Shown: piece by piece, positions 28,505-39,693 of the stretch | How positions within the stretch are numbered: the stretch's first letter is position 1 | Layout: the number at the start of each line of letters is the position of its first letter | Assembly (NCBI GenBank): GCA_001247695.2 | Contig: LGRX02035130.1 | Location: 1-64,000 of the forward strand | Length of the DNA stretch: 64,000 nt | From: Cymbomonas tetramitiformis | Taxonomy: Eukaryota; Chlorophyta; Pyramimonadophyceae; Pyramimonadales; Pyramimonadaceae | Reading direction: 5' to 3' | Program-made: the position numbers and the translations under genes | The notes under the pieces: model-generated | Databases searched by the model: none | The model's input: the letters and a program-made list of their open reading frames with translations, nothing else | Told to the model about the DNA's origin: nothing

Positions 28505-30163
28505 CCGGGTTTTTTGAGTGTGCAGTTTTTTAACATATTTATTCGAATCGTGCCACTCCAGTATATGGGACACAACCCGATTCGGGTGCATTTTAGGAAC
28601 ATAATCCTCGCGACAAGTCATTTTTGAATCATTATACACGAGTGACGTCAGACTGTATAAATGACATGAATCGTGTTTTTCGTATCAGAATTCAGGAGTG
28701 ACGGTATCCACGAGGTTTACGATATCAGTCGAGTATACTAAATTATCACTGGACGCGCTTTCCGGAACCGATCGGTGAGTATCGTGGCGTTCTTATATAT
28801 TTTCACTTTTCGGATTCGACTGTATTGAAACGTGTGTAATATATAATTCATATTTTTGTGACTCGCGTTGCACATGAAGGAAATACGGTGAACGAGCTCG
28901 TGCTATAAATCGTCGTATCCAAGATTCGGCCGTTATCCTACGACAATAGTACAGCAGGCAGCAAATCGGTAAGTCTTGCGAATCATCGCGAATATATAAC
29001 TAGTGTATAAATTCCGTGGCCTGATGCAATTTGAAATCGGCTGTAGTTCTTCTGTTGTCCGTCCAGTATCCTATAAATCAGCATATACACTATTCGGCCG
29101 TTATCATACTACAGTTATACGATGAGCTGCAAATGGATAAGTCATGGTGATCATCGTGGAAATATAAATATTACATAATTTCCGACCACCGATGCAATTT
29201 GGGATCTGCCGAAATTCGTCTATCGTCGTCCACTATTCGACAAATGACGAAAGTCGCATCGGGCAGCATCTTGGCTCGAAGAACCAAAGCGCCGTCCCGT
29301 GATTGGAGATCGAAATGATGCCCATCGGGCGCAATGCGCCGTTCATGCGGAAAACATTCGCTCAGTGACATTGACAGTCGAGTGAAGAAAAACATGCATC
29401 ATCATCACCCGGTCTGTTCGTTGTGGTCATCGGTGAATTTGAATGCAGAATGCGCCGACGGAGGCAGAAATAAAATCGAATTCTATGCAGAGATAATTTC
29501 AAAAATTGCGGTCAAAGATGCAGCAGCAGCAGGAAATGATTTCGTTCACTGCGTTCTTAAACGCAGCTTCCTTGCGGAAATATATCAAGCGATTGAAATA
29601 AGGGCGCGAGGTAAGATTTTGTTCTCGCTTGGAAACCCTCGCTAAAGGGAACTCAAATTGGCAACTGAGGGTTGCACTGCTTTCACAGCAAAACTCAGCG
29701 CGAAAGAGACAAGATGTTTCTATTTCACACACTTCAATTGGGTAATTTTACCGAAACTTGCGTTTTCCTTTTGGCCAAACTAAGTATTCTTCCACTCGCA
29801 GATTTTTCAGCGCGACGCTTTTCTACCGCAACCGTTTATCTGACGAAATTTCTGAGAACGTCACGTTACTCTCCGTGAAAAATTACGACATGTAGCTACT
29901 TCGTTTGATTCATAATCGAAGTATTCACGAAAATCGTCCATGGGGCCTGTATTTGTGGCACACTGTGCCACAGTAGGAGGCCTTCCATGGTAGGCCAAAA
30001 TTCCGGACATCACATATCAAAGCGCGAGGAAGGAATTCGTTCCAATGGATGGAATTGAGAAGGTATGAGTCGTCGATCGTTCTATTTTAGTGGCATTAGC
30101 TCAAATCTAAAGAGCGCCGAACCAAGTTCGGAGATCTCAGTTGGACCTGAGATGCCACCTTTC
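28505..30163. other. Leader of the giant element, part 1
   Basis: No gene recognised. Near 28925-29080 and 29095-29220 a unit of about 170 bp is roughly duplicated (ATTCGGCCGTTATC, GATGCAATTTG and GGTAAGTC-like parts). Several 60-100-codon ORFs at 29.2-29.9 kb show no family motif. Confidence 0.5.
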
Positions 30164-30372
30164 ATCACATTGCTGTGGCGCACTTCACGAAAATGAGGGT
30201 TAGAGCCCCTTGCCTGGCAAGAGAGCGCTCCCTCAGGATCGTGCAGCTAAAGAGCCAAGCATGTGAATTATCACATTGCTGTGGCGCACTTCACGAAACC
30301 GAGGGCAAGAGCCCCTTGCCTGGCAAGAGAGCGCTCCCTCAGGATCGTAAAGCTAAAGAGCCAAGCATGTGA
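30164..30372. repeat. 106-bp direct repeat, two copies
   Basis: Units start at 30164 and 30270 with ATCACATTGCTGTGGCGCAC and differ at a few positions. Each contains CCTTGCCTGGCAAGAGAGCG. Confidence 0.85.
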
Positions 30373-30407
30373 GCTAAAGAGGCAAGCTTGCCAAAAAGGC
30401 AAGCTTG

Positions 30408-30540
30408 CCATCCGAGCATCCGAACTCGCCATCCGAGCATACCCACTCGCCATCCGAGCATACCCACTCGCCATCCGAGCATACCCACTCGCCATCCGAG
30501 CATCCGAACTTGTCATTCGAGCATACCGCAACTAGTCATC
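30408..30540. repeat. 21-bp tandem repeat, about six copies
   Basis: Unit CCATCCGAGCATACCCACTC plus one base. The outer copies carry the variant CATCCGAACT. It is translated in any frame into regular repeats, so the ORFs here are artefacts. Confidence 0.9.
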
Positions 30541-30959
30541 CAAGCTTTAAACTTAGCATATACCACTTGCATATCACTCATACAGTCATAACTTATCATA
30601 ACTTATCTTGACGCGAGCTTTTGTTAGCTCATACCTTACATACTCTTCTTTTTGTATTTTTCTAACTTTTTACATACTTATCCTTTCGGGCTGAAATTTA
30701 GTGTGCTGAATAGGTTTTGCATAGACAAAAATTTCGGTATATAGTTTATTAGCACGATAGGCGTAATATATCGAAAACTATGACACTATCGGTTTGAGGC
30801 TACGCACGATTAGCGGAAACGATGCATTTCCCTAACTTGTTACATACTTATCCTTTCGGGCCAAAATTTAGTGTGTTGAGTAGGTATTTGATAGACGAAA
30901 AGGTTAATATAGTGTTGGTGGCGGTGGCTCCTCGGCCTCATCCTCTATGCCAATATTTA

Positions 30960-31960
30960 TCATCTCCGGAATGACTCTCCTCTCCGTGGCATTCGCGTGC
31001 CTCCGGAATATTTGGCATCTCGTGAATATTTCCCATCTCCACTATCACATTCGCGCGACTCCGGAAAAGTTTTCTCCTCCGGAAAATTTCTCATCACCGG
31101 AATGACTCTCCTCTTCGTGCTATCGTTCGCGTGCCTCCGGAATCGATTTCTCCCATCTCCGGAATATTTCCCATCTCCATTATCACATTCGTGTGACTCC
31201 GGAATAGTTCTCTCCCGCCGGAAAAATTCTCATCTCCGGAATGACTCTCCTCTCCGTGAAATTCGCGTGACTCCGGAATATTTCTCATCATCTCGTCCAA
31301 AATATTTCCCATCTCCACTATCACTCATGGGAGTGCCAACTTTCTCCCCCCATAAGGGGGGAACAATGGTGCCCCCTGTGTCACCCCTCGCCTGGTAGGA
31401 TGTCACTTGCAGTGCCTGCCTGTTTGCTCCGCGAGTGTGTCACGGTCCTGCCAGCTTAAGTCCGACCATCTTTATTGTTATATCTGACATTAGCCGAGAA
31501 CCGAACCGCCGAAACCCTACCGCGCTGCATTTCATTTTTAGTGACAAGTATATATATCAATATTATTTGCTTTCACATCAATCACATTCACGTGACTCCG
31601 GAATATTTGGCATCTCCTCCAAAATATTTCCCATCTCCACTATCACATTCGCGTGACTCCGGAATATTTCTCATGTCTCCGGAATATTTCTCATCGTTTC
31701 CGGAATGACTCTCCTCACCGTGACATTCGTCGCGTGACTCCGGAAAAGGGAAAAGTTCTCATCTCCGGAATTACTCTCCTCTCCGTGACACGATTCGCGT
31801 GACTCCCGAAGATTTGGCATCTCCTCCACGAAAATATTTCCCATCTCCACTATCACATTCACGTGCCTCCGGAATATGTTTTATTTCCGGAATACGATTC
31901 GTTGCCATCTCCACTATCACGCATTCGCGTGACGACTCAGAATATTTCTAATTTCCGGAA
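30960..31960. repeat. Degenerate TCCGGAATATTT / CATCTCCACTATCAC array
   Basis: About 1 kb in which CTCCGGAATATTTCTCATC, GGAATGACTCTCCTC and CATCTCCACTATCACATTCG recur in shuffled order more than twenty times. Interrupted near 31330-31570 by unrelated sequence. No coding. Confidence 0.85.
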
Positions 31961-32189
31961 TATTTTTGCAGTGCATTTTCTTTTCGGCAGAATTTGATGG
32001 TGTAACGAAATTATCTTACCCCACGAGTTTTAGTTCGTTTGAGAAATCTCGAATTGGGTCAAATGAAATCGCTTGAGACTCGTCTAAAAATGTGTCGTTA
32101 CGTGCACCCGGGATCACCACCCTTGACCGGCGAAGTGTTTGCGGCCTCTATCAGCTCGATGGCGCGAACCATCAGCATAAATTGTCTTC

Positions 32190-35112
32190 ATGCTGCGCGG
32201 TGTGTAATGATGGTTTATAGTGGATTGTGGAAAGTGGGCGCTTTTAGGGCCTAAAAGCGCCTGGGTACAGTGCTCTTAACACTTAAGGCTGAGGGGCAGT
32301 GCTTTGCGGTTCAGATGGTCTTCATAGCGCTAGCGCCGCGCGGTATGACAGCGACATCGACATGAAAATGTGATGACATGACATGACATGACACGACATG
32401 ACACGACATCCGACATGAGATGACATAACTTGCCACGACGCGACGCGACGCGTACTTGTAGCTCCGCTCCGCTCCGCTCCGTCGCGTCGCTGATGACAGA
32501 CTGACGGATGACGAGTTGACTCGCGCACCAGAATTCATGAGAAAGAGTTCGAATGCTCATAACAATTTTGGATTGCCGTTGAGTTAAAGGAGACTGTCGG
32601 CTGACGAACGTGCGCCCAGCAGCGGGTCTTGTCAGCCGTCAGTCTTCTTTTCGTTTTCGTGCTGCGTGCTTTTTCGGATACTTTTTGAAATTTTAGAACA
32701 CGCTCATACGACTTGTGTATGTTACAGGTTGGGTTCGCTGGAACTCCCGAGAAAGTAGTTTGGGCGCGCGGCTCCAATTTTGAAGTTGGTAAGGCGGGTG
32801 CTCTTCTTTTTGCGGGTGCTTCTCCTTCCTTGGACAGAAATCTTTCGCATTAGCTAGTCCGATCACACTATCCTCGCTGTTTGTTTTCTGTGACTCACTG
32901 ACTAATTTCAGCGTTTCTTACGTGTGCAGGCTTAGACACGTCAGAGGTTTCCCTGCGGAAGCAATCATCGAACGTGGAACGACACAGGTGAGTTTTCTTT
33001 TTCCTTAAAAGTCCCCATGCTCATAACGTTTTGCCAGGTTTGTACAATTCCTTTTTCATCGTGATGTTTCGACATCACCACCTTCGGCGCAGTGCGCCGA
33101 AGGTGAATTTTGTGAAATATGACTTCCGTATGCTGAGTGCAGTTGCCTTTTTCGCAGGTGCAAGGCGACGTGCAAAGAAGAGCCAGAATGCTGACTTATT
33201 TTAACGAAACTAGATTAGACTTGCCTCTAACCTTGTATATGTGATAGTAGAAGTAATTGACTGTAACACTGATATGTGATAGTAACTGTAATAGACCATC
33301 TTAAATATGTAAGATTTGTTTTTCTTTGAATATTTGTAACGCGTTTCGATAGTTTCCGAGCATTTGAAAACTGTGTTCTAACTCATCTTGATCACTTCCA
33401 AGCATATGTTTCGACCTTTCGGCCAACTTGTCGGTGCCACGCATCGAGACAGTAGCACTCAGCCGTGGATTGCATCTACGGCTGAATGTTACACACAACA
33501 GCCGTGGATTGCATCTACGGCTGAATGTTACACACAACAGCGCGTCACGTGATACATATATAATGCAAATATATTACATATATATGCGCGATGCATACTA
33601 CCCGCAACTATTCCGGATCCACAAATATGCAGCATACTTACACGAAACACGATATGTAGTATGCTGCATACTTACGGAACCTGGAGTGATAGTGTGCATG
33701 ATTGCGGAGGGTGCATATTTCTCGAAAATATGCGGAGGGTGCATATTTTATGAAAATATGCGGAGGGTGCATATTTCCCGTATACATACCGTTTGTATCT
33801 TGAATGTGGCAAATTTACATAAGCTATATTCTGTTGTAAATTTACATAACCCGGAGTGATAGTGCATATATTTACAGCATCTGTCTAGAACCCGAAAATC
33901 TACGTAGACTATGCGGGTCGAAAAAAACCCGGATGTCCCATTCCGGGACAAAGTACGGGGTGGGCCCCAAAGCCCCAAGCTCATCCAATCCCCGGTGCTC
34001 AAACACCCGGACCGAGCTGGAGAGCCCGGAGGGCCCAGAAGCAGCACCCGCCACCCCCGAGCGCCGCTGAGGCGGAATATACAGCGAAGAAGCCCGCCGT
34101 GAAGAGGACATTGAAAAAGCTGCTTAAGTCGGTGGAGAAACGCAGCAAACTGATTTTGAAAAATCTGCCAGCGCTTCCGCCGTACAGGCGTATAGTGTTA
34201 AGAGCGAAGACGCAGAAGCCAGGCCCAACAGCAAATAAACAACTGCCGTTACCAAATCCCAACCAAAGTTTTCCAGCGAACTCGAAGAGGTAAGACGAAA
34301 ACAAATTGAGCAAAATTGGTCAACGATCGGCCCACGGAAGTCAAAGCAACGCTGCAGCGCGATACCACCTAGGGTTAGCTACTGCTAAGAGCGCGTTAAG
34401 GGCAACGCAAGTAAGCCGCATCTGCCAATTCAAAGAACATTCTCGAATTCCTCAGCATAAATTTGCGCAATCCCGCGCAGCCGCAAAGACACGTGACGAA
34501 GAACACGCACGCCAGCGGAATAGCGCTAATTCGAAGCTGCATCACGCCAATTCCGAGCCATAGAAGAACGCTGCGCACACATTCCAATCGCAGAGCAGAG
34601 AGCAGACGAAGATTCCGCGGAAAACACTGACCAATTGGCACAATTTCCGAGAAGAATTAACGGCGCAAAACTGCCAGCGAGTAAGAAAAACGCCGAGTCG
34701 TCGACCAGTGCGTCAGAGCGCAAATATGAAGCCCAGCAGCCAGAAGTAGATTCTCAAATCCCGCAAAGCCGGTCTCCAAGGAAGAATTACAATTCTCGAC
34801 ACAATTCGCACCGTGAATTCGCCAGTCGCGCACGCGAATGGAACGCAGAAAGGATAACGCAACGAGGCCAAGACCCAAATAGCCGTTACACTGTACACTG
34901 AACAAGTCGCAATTCTCTAATCTCCACAGATCACGACGCCACGAAGAATTAAGTCTCCATTGACAACTGAAAGATAAGATACAACGTCAAAAAGCGTCAC
35001 GGAGGCCAGCAAGCGAAAAACGACTGTAATTTTGCAGTTGGGCGCTTTTAGGCCCTAAAAGCGCCCGATTTCGGGAATCCAGTGTAAACCATCATCTCGC
35101 AACGCGCTGAAG
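32190..35112. mobile_element. Probable nested TIR element in the leader
   Basis: Inverted arms of about 70 bp face each other. The left arm has CTTCATGCTGCGCGG, ATGATGGTTTATAGTGGA and a 26-bp perfect palindrome at 32236-32261; the right arm has the reverse order with a 27-bp palindrome at 35040-35066 and TCCAGTGTAAACCATCAT. Both palindromes share GGGCGCTTTTAGG/CCTAAAAGCGCC. The outer ends and target duplication are not clear. Inside are ACATGACATGACACGAC microsatellite-like DNA (32360-32420), a 39-bp tandem pair and a few Pro/Lys-rich plus-strand ORFs (33911-34563) without recognised domains. Confidence 0.55.
33461..33540. repeat. 39-bp tandem repeat, two copies
   Basis: Two identical copies starting AGCCGTGGATTGCATCTACG, the second at 33500. 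Inside each, GCCGTGGAT...ATCTACGGC is a near-palindrome. A further run of ATATGCGGAGGGTGCATATT units follows at 33710-33780. Confidence 0.9.
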
Positions 35113-35356
35113 AAGAAATTCAATCCGGATTGGTCATAAAAGACAACTTATTTGAGCATTGAGCACCAACTAGCCGAAAGGAACTGAAGCGAAGCTGCTG
35201 GCCAGTGAGGCCCGGGGTACCCGTAACGCACTAGCAGTGCGAGAGCTCAAATATCATCCGAAGAATAGGAGAACACATAAACTCGCCCGAAAAGCTATAA
35301 TTGTAAAACAGAAAAAACGTGTGGAAGCGGTGGTGGCGGTGGTGGTGCGTAGCACA

Positions 35357-35365
35357 CTGATACCA
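35357..35365 (-). other. Primer-binding site (initiator Met tRNA 3' end)
   Basis: Minus-strand TGGTATCAG begins three bases after the 5' LTR. This is the 3'-end complement of eukaryotic initiator Met tRNA used by many Ty3/gypsy elements. Pairing beyond nine bases is poor. Confidence 0.85.
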
Positions 35366-35368
35366 TTT

Positions 35369-35884
35369 TGTAGGAGGCAGTACTAAACCTTCTACTTGAC
35401 AGTGACTGTGAAACTACTGGTGGATCATATATAGTGCAGGGTTCTATATTATGCACTATATAAGACTAATCAAGCTATGTCGATTCTTAGGAACTATGTC
35501 CAGACTCATTGCATATATTTGCAGTAAGAATTAGGTATTATATTGTCTTTTGCCAGGCGGCTGTTTTTACTCTAGAAATCTCAACTGTTTCTTTGGCCTT
35601 GGCCATTACTTATTCACTCAGCTCTCTGAGGTAATCCTAGTCAGCATGGCCAAGTCTCATCAACCTATCATATGCTTGTACTACATTATCATGCAGTATG
35701 ATGTGCCAGTATTCTACATGTCACATTATTACACAGTACAGTGGTACTGTGTACTCCCATATAAGGGGGGTATCTTCCTCAACAGGGGTCTCGGGCGCTA
35801 ATGCTGTAAGGCGCGTATGACACTTCTGGCATGTATGACATTGCTGAGTCATCCGCGCATGACACCGTGCGTTGTCCTAGCACA
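35369..35884 (-). repeat. 5' LTR of the giant element
   Basis: 516 bp, equal to 13429-13944 except for one base. The promoter for element transcription would lie here, and the TATA-like TTATATAG is conserved. Confidence 0.97.
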
Positions 35885-36040
35885 GACTCGGAAGCCATAC
35901 TTTGCGACATAGATGGCGTTGGTTTCTTTTGAGGGGATCTCGTTACCTCGGTTTGGGGTTGGTGCTTTACATGGCAATGTATGCAGGTAACGCACGACGT
36001 TACACGCATATAACATGTCTCCAACACCTTGTTTGTTTCC
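35885..36040. repeat. Tandem duplication, copy 2, right fragment
   Basis: Starts with the GACTC duplication and continues GGAAGCCATACTTTGCG, matching copy 1 from about 13011 to 13160. It confirms that everything from 13429 to 35884 was inserted as one unit. Confidence 0.88.
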
Positions 36041-37161
36041 CGCTATCGAAGGGCCTGATAACTTGCGCGAATTTTTCAAAAAGGAGAGGGTAAGTCAATG
36101 AGGGTAAGAAAACACTCTTCTATTGTGGGGTATCTCGGGTTGTTTCACCGAGCGAGATCTCCAAACCGCAGGTTTGGCGCTCTGTTTGAGCTAATGCCAC
36201 GAACGAGTTGCAAGCTGAAAAAAACACTGTAGCCAAAAATATAGGGTTGCCAAGTGTGCCTCCATATTTTCGAAAAATTGACCAAATGGAGTGATGTAAA
36301 TATGATCATGTGGTAGTTTTCCGCGAGGAGAACGCTGGTAAAGTCCTAAACGCCGTTAGACATAGCGGGTTTCCCGCTTGCAAAGGGTCTGCCGATCGGT
36401 GATTTTGTAAAGAAGAGAAAGCTCAAGTGCAAACGCGTTTGTTTACTACAAAAAGTTAATGTCGCCATATAATATAACGGGCATAAATGACTAATCTACG
36501 CTAAAAAAATCGAAGAGCACCATCTCGTCGAAACTTCCCAAAGCCAAAGAGCGTTGCAAGCGCGAGCGTAAATCTCTTATAGAGTGGCCCACAACATGGT
36601 GTGGACATACTGAAACGAAATATAGAGACCAAATAAAATAAAGTACTGCGCTGAAATCATACCATGCGCCCACTATACTGGGACAAACTTCCCAAAGGGT
36701 AGTATTTACCAGCCTCTAAAGTGCAGTTGCAAGTCGAAAAAATCAAGGGGTCGCTCCACTAGAAAGTTGTTTTTATATATTTCCAAGAGAAAATCTCGTG
36801 ACAGTTGTATAATTTCTGCTGTGACGTTCAGTCAGACCCTGAACTTTTCATCGTAAGTAGCCCCCGTCCAACTACCGGATCTATTGCGCTTCTCATGAGG
36901 AATCGGGTTGTGGTATTGTCAAGACATTTCACCACGAGATCGGTGCACACATGACGCGGGCAAATATGCATACGTTGGGTACATCGTGATGTACCCAAGG
37001 CCGGATAGTGGACATTCGCAAATCTGTTCAAATCGTATACATCTTTCGCAAATCTTTCGCAATGGTTCGGGGACGGGGCACACTGTACACGCAAAAATCT
37101 AGCTACTTGATGGGCGCACCGTAATATACGGAGTACCGTATACGCACAGCCAACCAGAAGT
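36041..37161. other. Intergenic stretch before the secreted-protein gene
   Basis: No gene seen. No strong repeats. The last 100 bp before the ATG at 37162 should hold the promoter, but I see no clear TATA box. Confidence 0.4.
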
Positions 37162-37419
37162 ATGAAGCCTGCCAGCTTATTATTAGCTTATTGTGTCATA
37201 TTCTTCGGGATTTCATTCTCAGGCGTTCTCTGTGAAGATACTATCACAGAACGCGATGTTAACGTGACCATCGCATGGGCGCCATTCGATCCTGACGAGC
37301 TCGTGCATATGTGGGACGTAGATGAGGGCGAAAGTGTGGTTTCAATCCCACAAGCCTTCTACGAAGACATCATCAGCAAGCTCAAATATATTGTGAAGGC
37401 TAAGAAACCGGCGACCTGA
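37162..37419 (+). CDS. Small secreted protein
   Basis: 85 codons from ATG 37162. Residues 1-24 form a textbook signal peptide: Lys at position 2, a hydrophobic core LLLAYCVIFFGISF and a small-residue cleavage region GVLC. The mature part of about 60 residues is acidic in the middle (DPDELVHMWDVDEGESV) and ends in a Lys-rich tail, with at most one Cys. It ends at TGA 37417-37419. No family is recognised; it should enter the secretory pathway. Codon use and composition look more gene-like than the surroundings. It could be one exon of a longer gene. Confidence 0.6.
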   Translation: MKPASLLLAYCVIFFGISFSGVLCEDTITERDVNVTIAWAPFDPDELVHMWDVDEGESVVSIPQAFYEDIISKLKYIVKAKKPAT

Positions 37420-39693
37420 TTTACAATGCTGTATCATGCCAAGGTCATTGGATGTCAGCCCAGAGCCTCAGGCTGCTTTCGGGTTTGGTTTTATAGTTTC
37501 GATGATGTACATGCTTTATGGATTTGCCTAGCTAGCTAGGTACCGTATTGCGCAGTGTTACTCTGCATATATATTTCAAAACGTCCGTGTGTTAACAATG
37601 ATCGATTCCTTCCTAACGTTGTGCAGATTTCTCCACATCACTCCGCAGATATTTCGGAGTGACGTTGCATCGTGCGGGACAAACCATAACAGGGCGAACT
37701 ATCAATTAATCTAAACCCAACCATCGGTGTGCGTGGGACAAACAAACATAAGGTAAAATATCTTTTGAATCTCGATTTCTCCATCATTATTGAACGACGT
37801 AAACTAACAAAGCGAGAAAATAATTGAATAACTATTTTGGAAGCCACCTTGCGGTTGTTCCTTTTCCCCAAAATTGAAAACAAAAGTGAGGGGGGAAAGA
37901 ATACCGTACAGGGAGACAATGTAGTGTCGAAAATCGCGAATCCTACGTCAAGGTAGCGTTTGCGCGAAGGCCTGTTTTTGCAAAAAAGAAATCAAAATAC
38001 TTTTATTGGGTGAATAGGTCGCCCTGATGAGTAATCTAAACAGATTGGGCACTTCAAGAATTAAATTGGTCATGTGCTGGAAAAGTTATGGTCAATACCG
38101 CTCGATCTTCTCTCATACTTAACCATGCTTAAGCACAAACCTAGATCGCTTATATCTCAAGTTCTAGAATCTGAAAAGTTTTTGCAGAAAAAGGCCTTCG
38201 CGCACACAATGAAGCGATACCTTGATGTACATGAGGGCATGTCATTTCAACTTAGCTGGTCTATTACGCTATACGATATCGATGTATATCAAGGTTTGGC
38301 TTGCGCCGAATCGCAAAAGGGCCCATATAAGGACATGTCCGGCTATATGTGTCAAAATGTCCCTACATATATATGTCACCACAGTCCCTGTATGTTTCAA
38401 AGTGTCTTTGTATGTGCCTCAATCGTCACAAAACATGACGCGACCGTGCGAATATTATCTACGTGGCATTAATATTTACACAGAGTGTATATAAATCGGT
38501 ATTCATCGGACAAAAAATGCGAAAGGAGGGAGAATACAAAGGCGGCGCAATCTTCGACAGCTCGAGTTCCCCTAGGGTTTACGGTTTTAGGGTTTCCCAC
38601 GATTTTACCTCCCACGATTTTAATTCTCGGGGGTACGGATGAAATACTCCCCTTCTCGGGGGGGGGGAGGAGGTGAAGGGTGGAGGGGGTTCCTCCCGCA
38701 ATTCTGAGTTCGGTGACAACGTGACGGGTAGATGATTGTCTTTATCACACCCTATTCTCAAGATCCACTGGCTGGTTTAGCGATTGCACCGACTTTCCAC
38801 GAGCTACGAGCGGTCAAATAGGCAAAATTTGGCTTCAAAAGTTTTTGCACAAGAGGACTCCGCGCGCAAGTCCAGCCTTGATATCCAGTCGATTGGGTGG
38901 CCTTACCTTTTAATGCCATGATGCATAATGATGTATAAATCATGACTAGATACGATAGTGAGATCCTCGACCACTGATGTGGAATGATTGTGATGTATGC
39001 TTACAACCTTAAGAACCTGTATACAGTACAAGCTTACATGCATCGAGGCTACCGCCCTCGCTAGGCATTTGTACCGCTTGTCTCCTGCTTCGTTACATTA
39101 CTGCAATAGATCGATTAAGTATTTAAAATGCATATTTGTTATATGTTTCTTATGCAACGAGTTTTCTTGGTAGCACTGTCATGCAAATGGTAAAGACTAA
39201 AGAGGTACTTTGAAATATAAAGGAGGACTTACATATTGCATTCATTACTTGGCATTCACCTCTACCAAAATATATGGCAAACTCTTCAAATTTTTATCAA
39301 GTTACCTAAAATCCTGCTCGACCCCTAGATAAGGCATATTTCACCCAAACATCACCAACCAAAATCAATTAACTGGTGACCAAATGATATCGATGGGCAC
39401 ATCGCGCGAATCTAGTGGTGCTCAAAGTCCGCGATGTCGTTGGCCTGTGAAGTTGTGTAATCCAGCGGTTTGTCCCTTATGCACAGAACCCATTCCGTTC
39501 CTCATACAACTCATACAATTTAGTATCAGTCTATCAAAATTATGTGTTGAACCCTTCGGGTATGGGCATATAGCAGTGCAGCCAACATTGTTACGTGGCA
39601 AATATGGTGCCAAAGAAATTGGTCCAAGGATAAGCGCAAATAAGCATGTAGAACGTATATACAATAGGGTGGGAATCTAGGGTGGGGATCTAG
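37420..39693. other. Intergenic stretch
   Basis: No gene can be supported. A plus-strand ORF at 38074-38472 (132 codons) is AT-rich and motif-free. An 8-G run lies near 38660. Confidence 0.35.

Larger units (their letters stand above)
13429..35884 (-). mobile_element. Giant (22.5 kb) Ty3/gypsy chromovirus with two methyltransferase-type domains
   Basis: The boundaries rest on 516-bp LTRs (TG...CA) at both ends differing only at 13832/35772, the duplication GACTC at 13424-13428 and 35885-35889, and the interrupted tandem repeat outside. On the minus strand the order is 5' LTR, primer site, 7-kb leader, Gag-related ORFs, protease, RT, RNase H, Dam-like domain, integrase, chromodomain, C5-methyltransferase-like domain, PPT, 3' LTR. 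Protease-RT-RNaseH-integrase order plus a chromodomain defines a chromovirus. Usual chromoviruses are 5-10 kb, and the excess here comes from the leader, extra Gag-side ORFs, the methyltransferase domains and nested elements. Several frame breaks and one stop exist in the genes although the LTRs are nearly identical. Copy number, transcription and activity cannot be judged from one window. Confidence 0.95.

Noticed and set aside
30408..30540. CRISPR-like array (regular 21-bp units)
   Set aside because: Units are contiguous with no unique spacers; it is a plain tandem repeat in a eukaryotic retroelement leader.
30388..30611. Repetitive HPSIPTR- or IRAYPLA-type proteins
   Set aside because: Translations of the 21-bp DNA repeat in all frames; no start context and no conservation.
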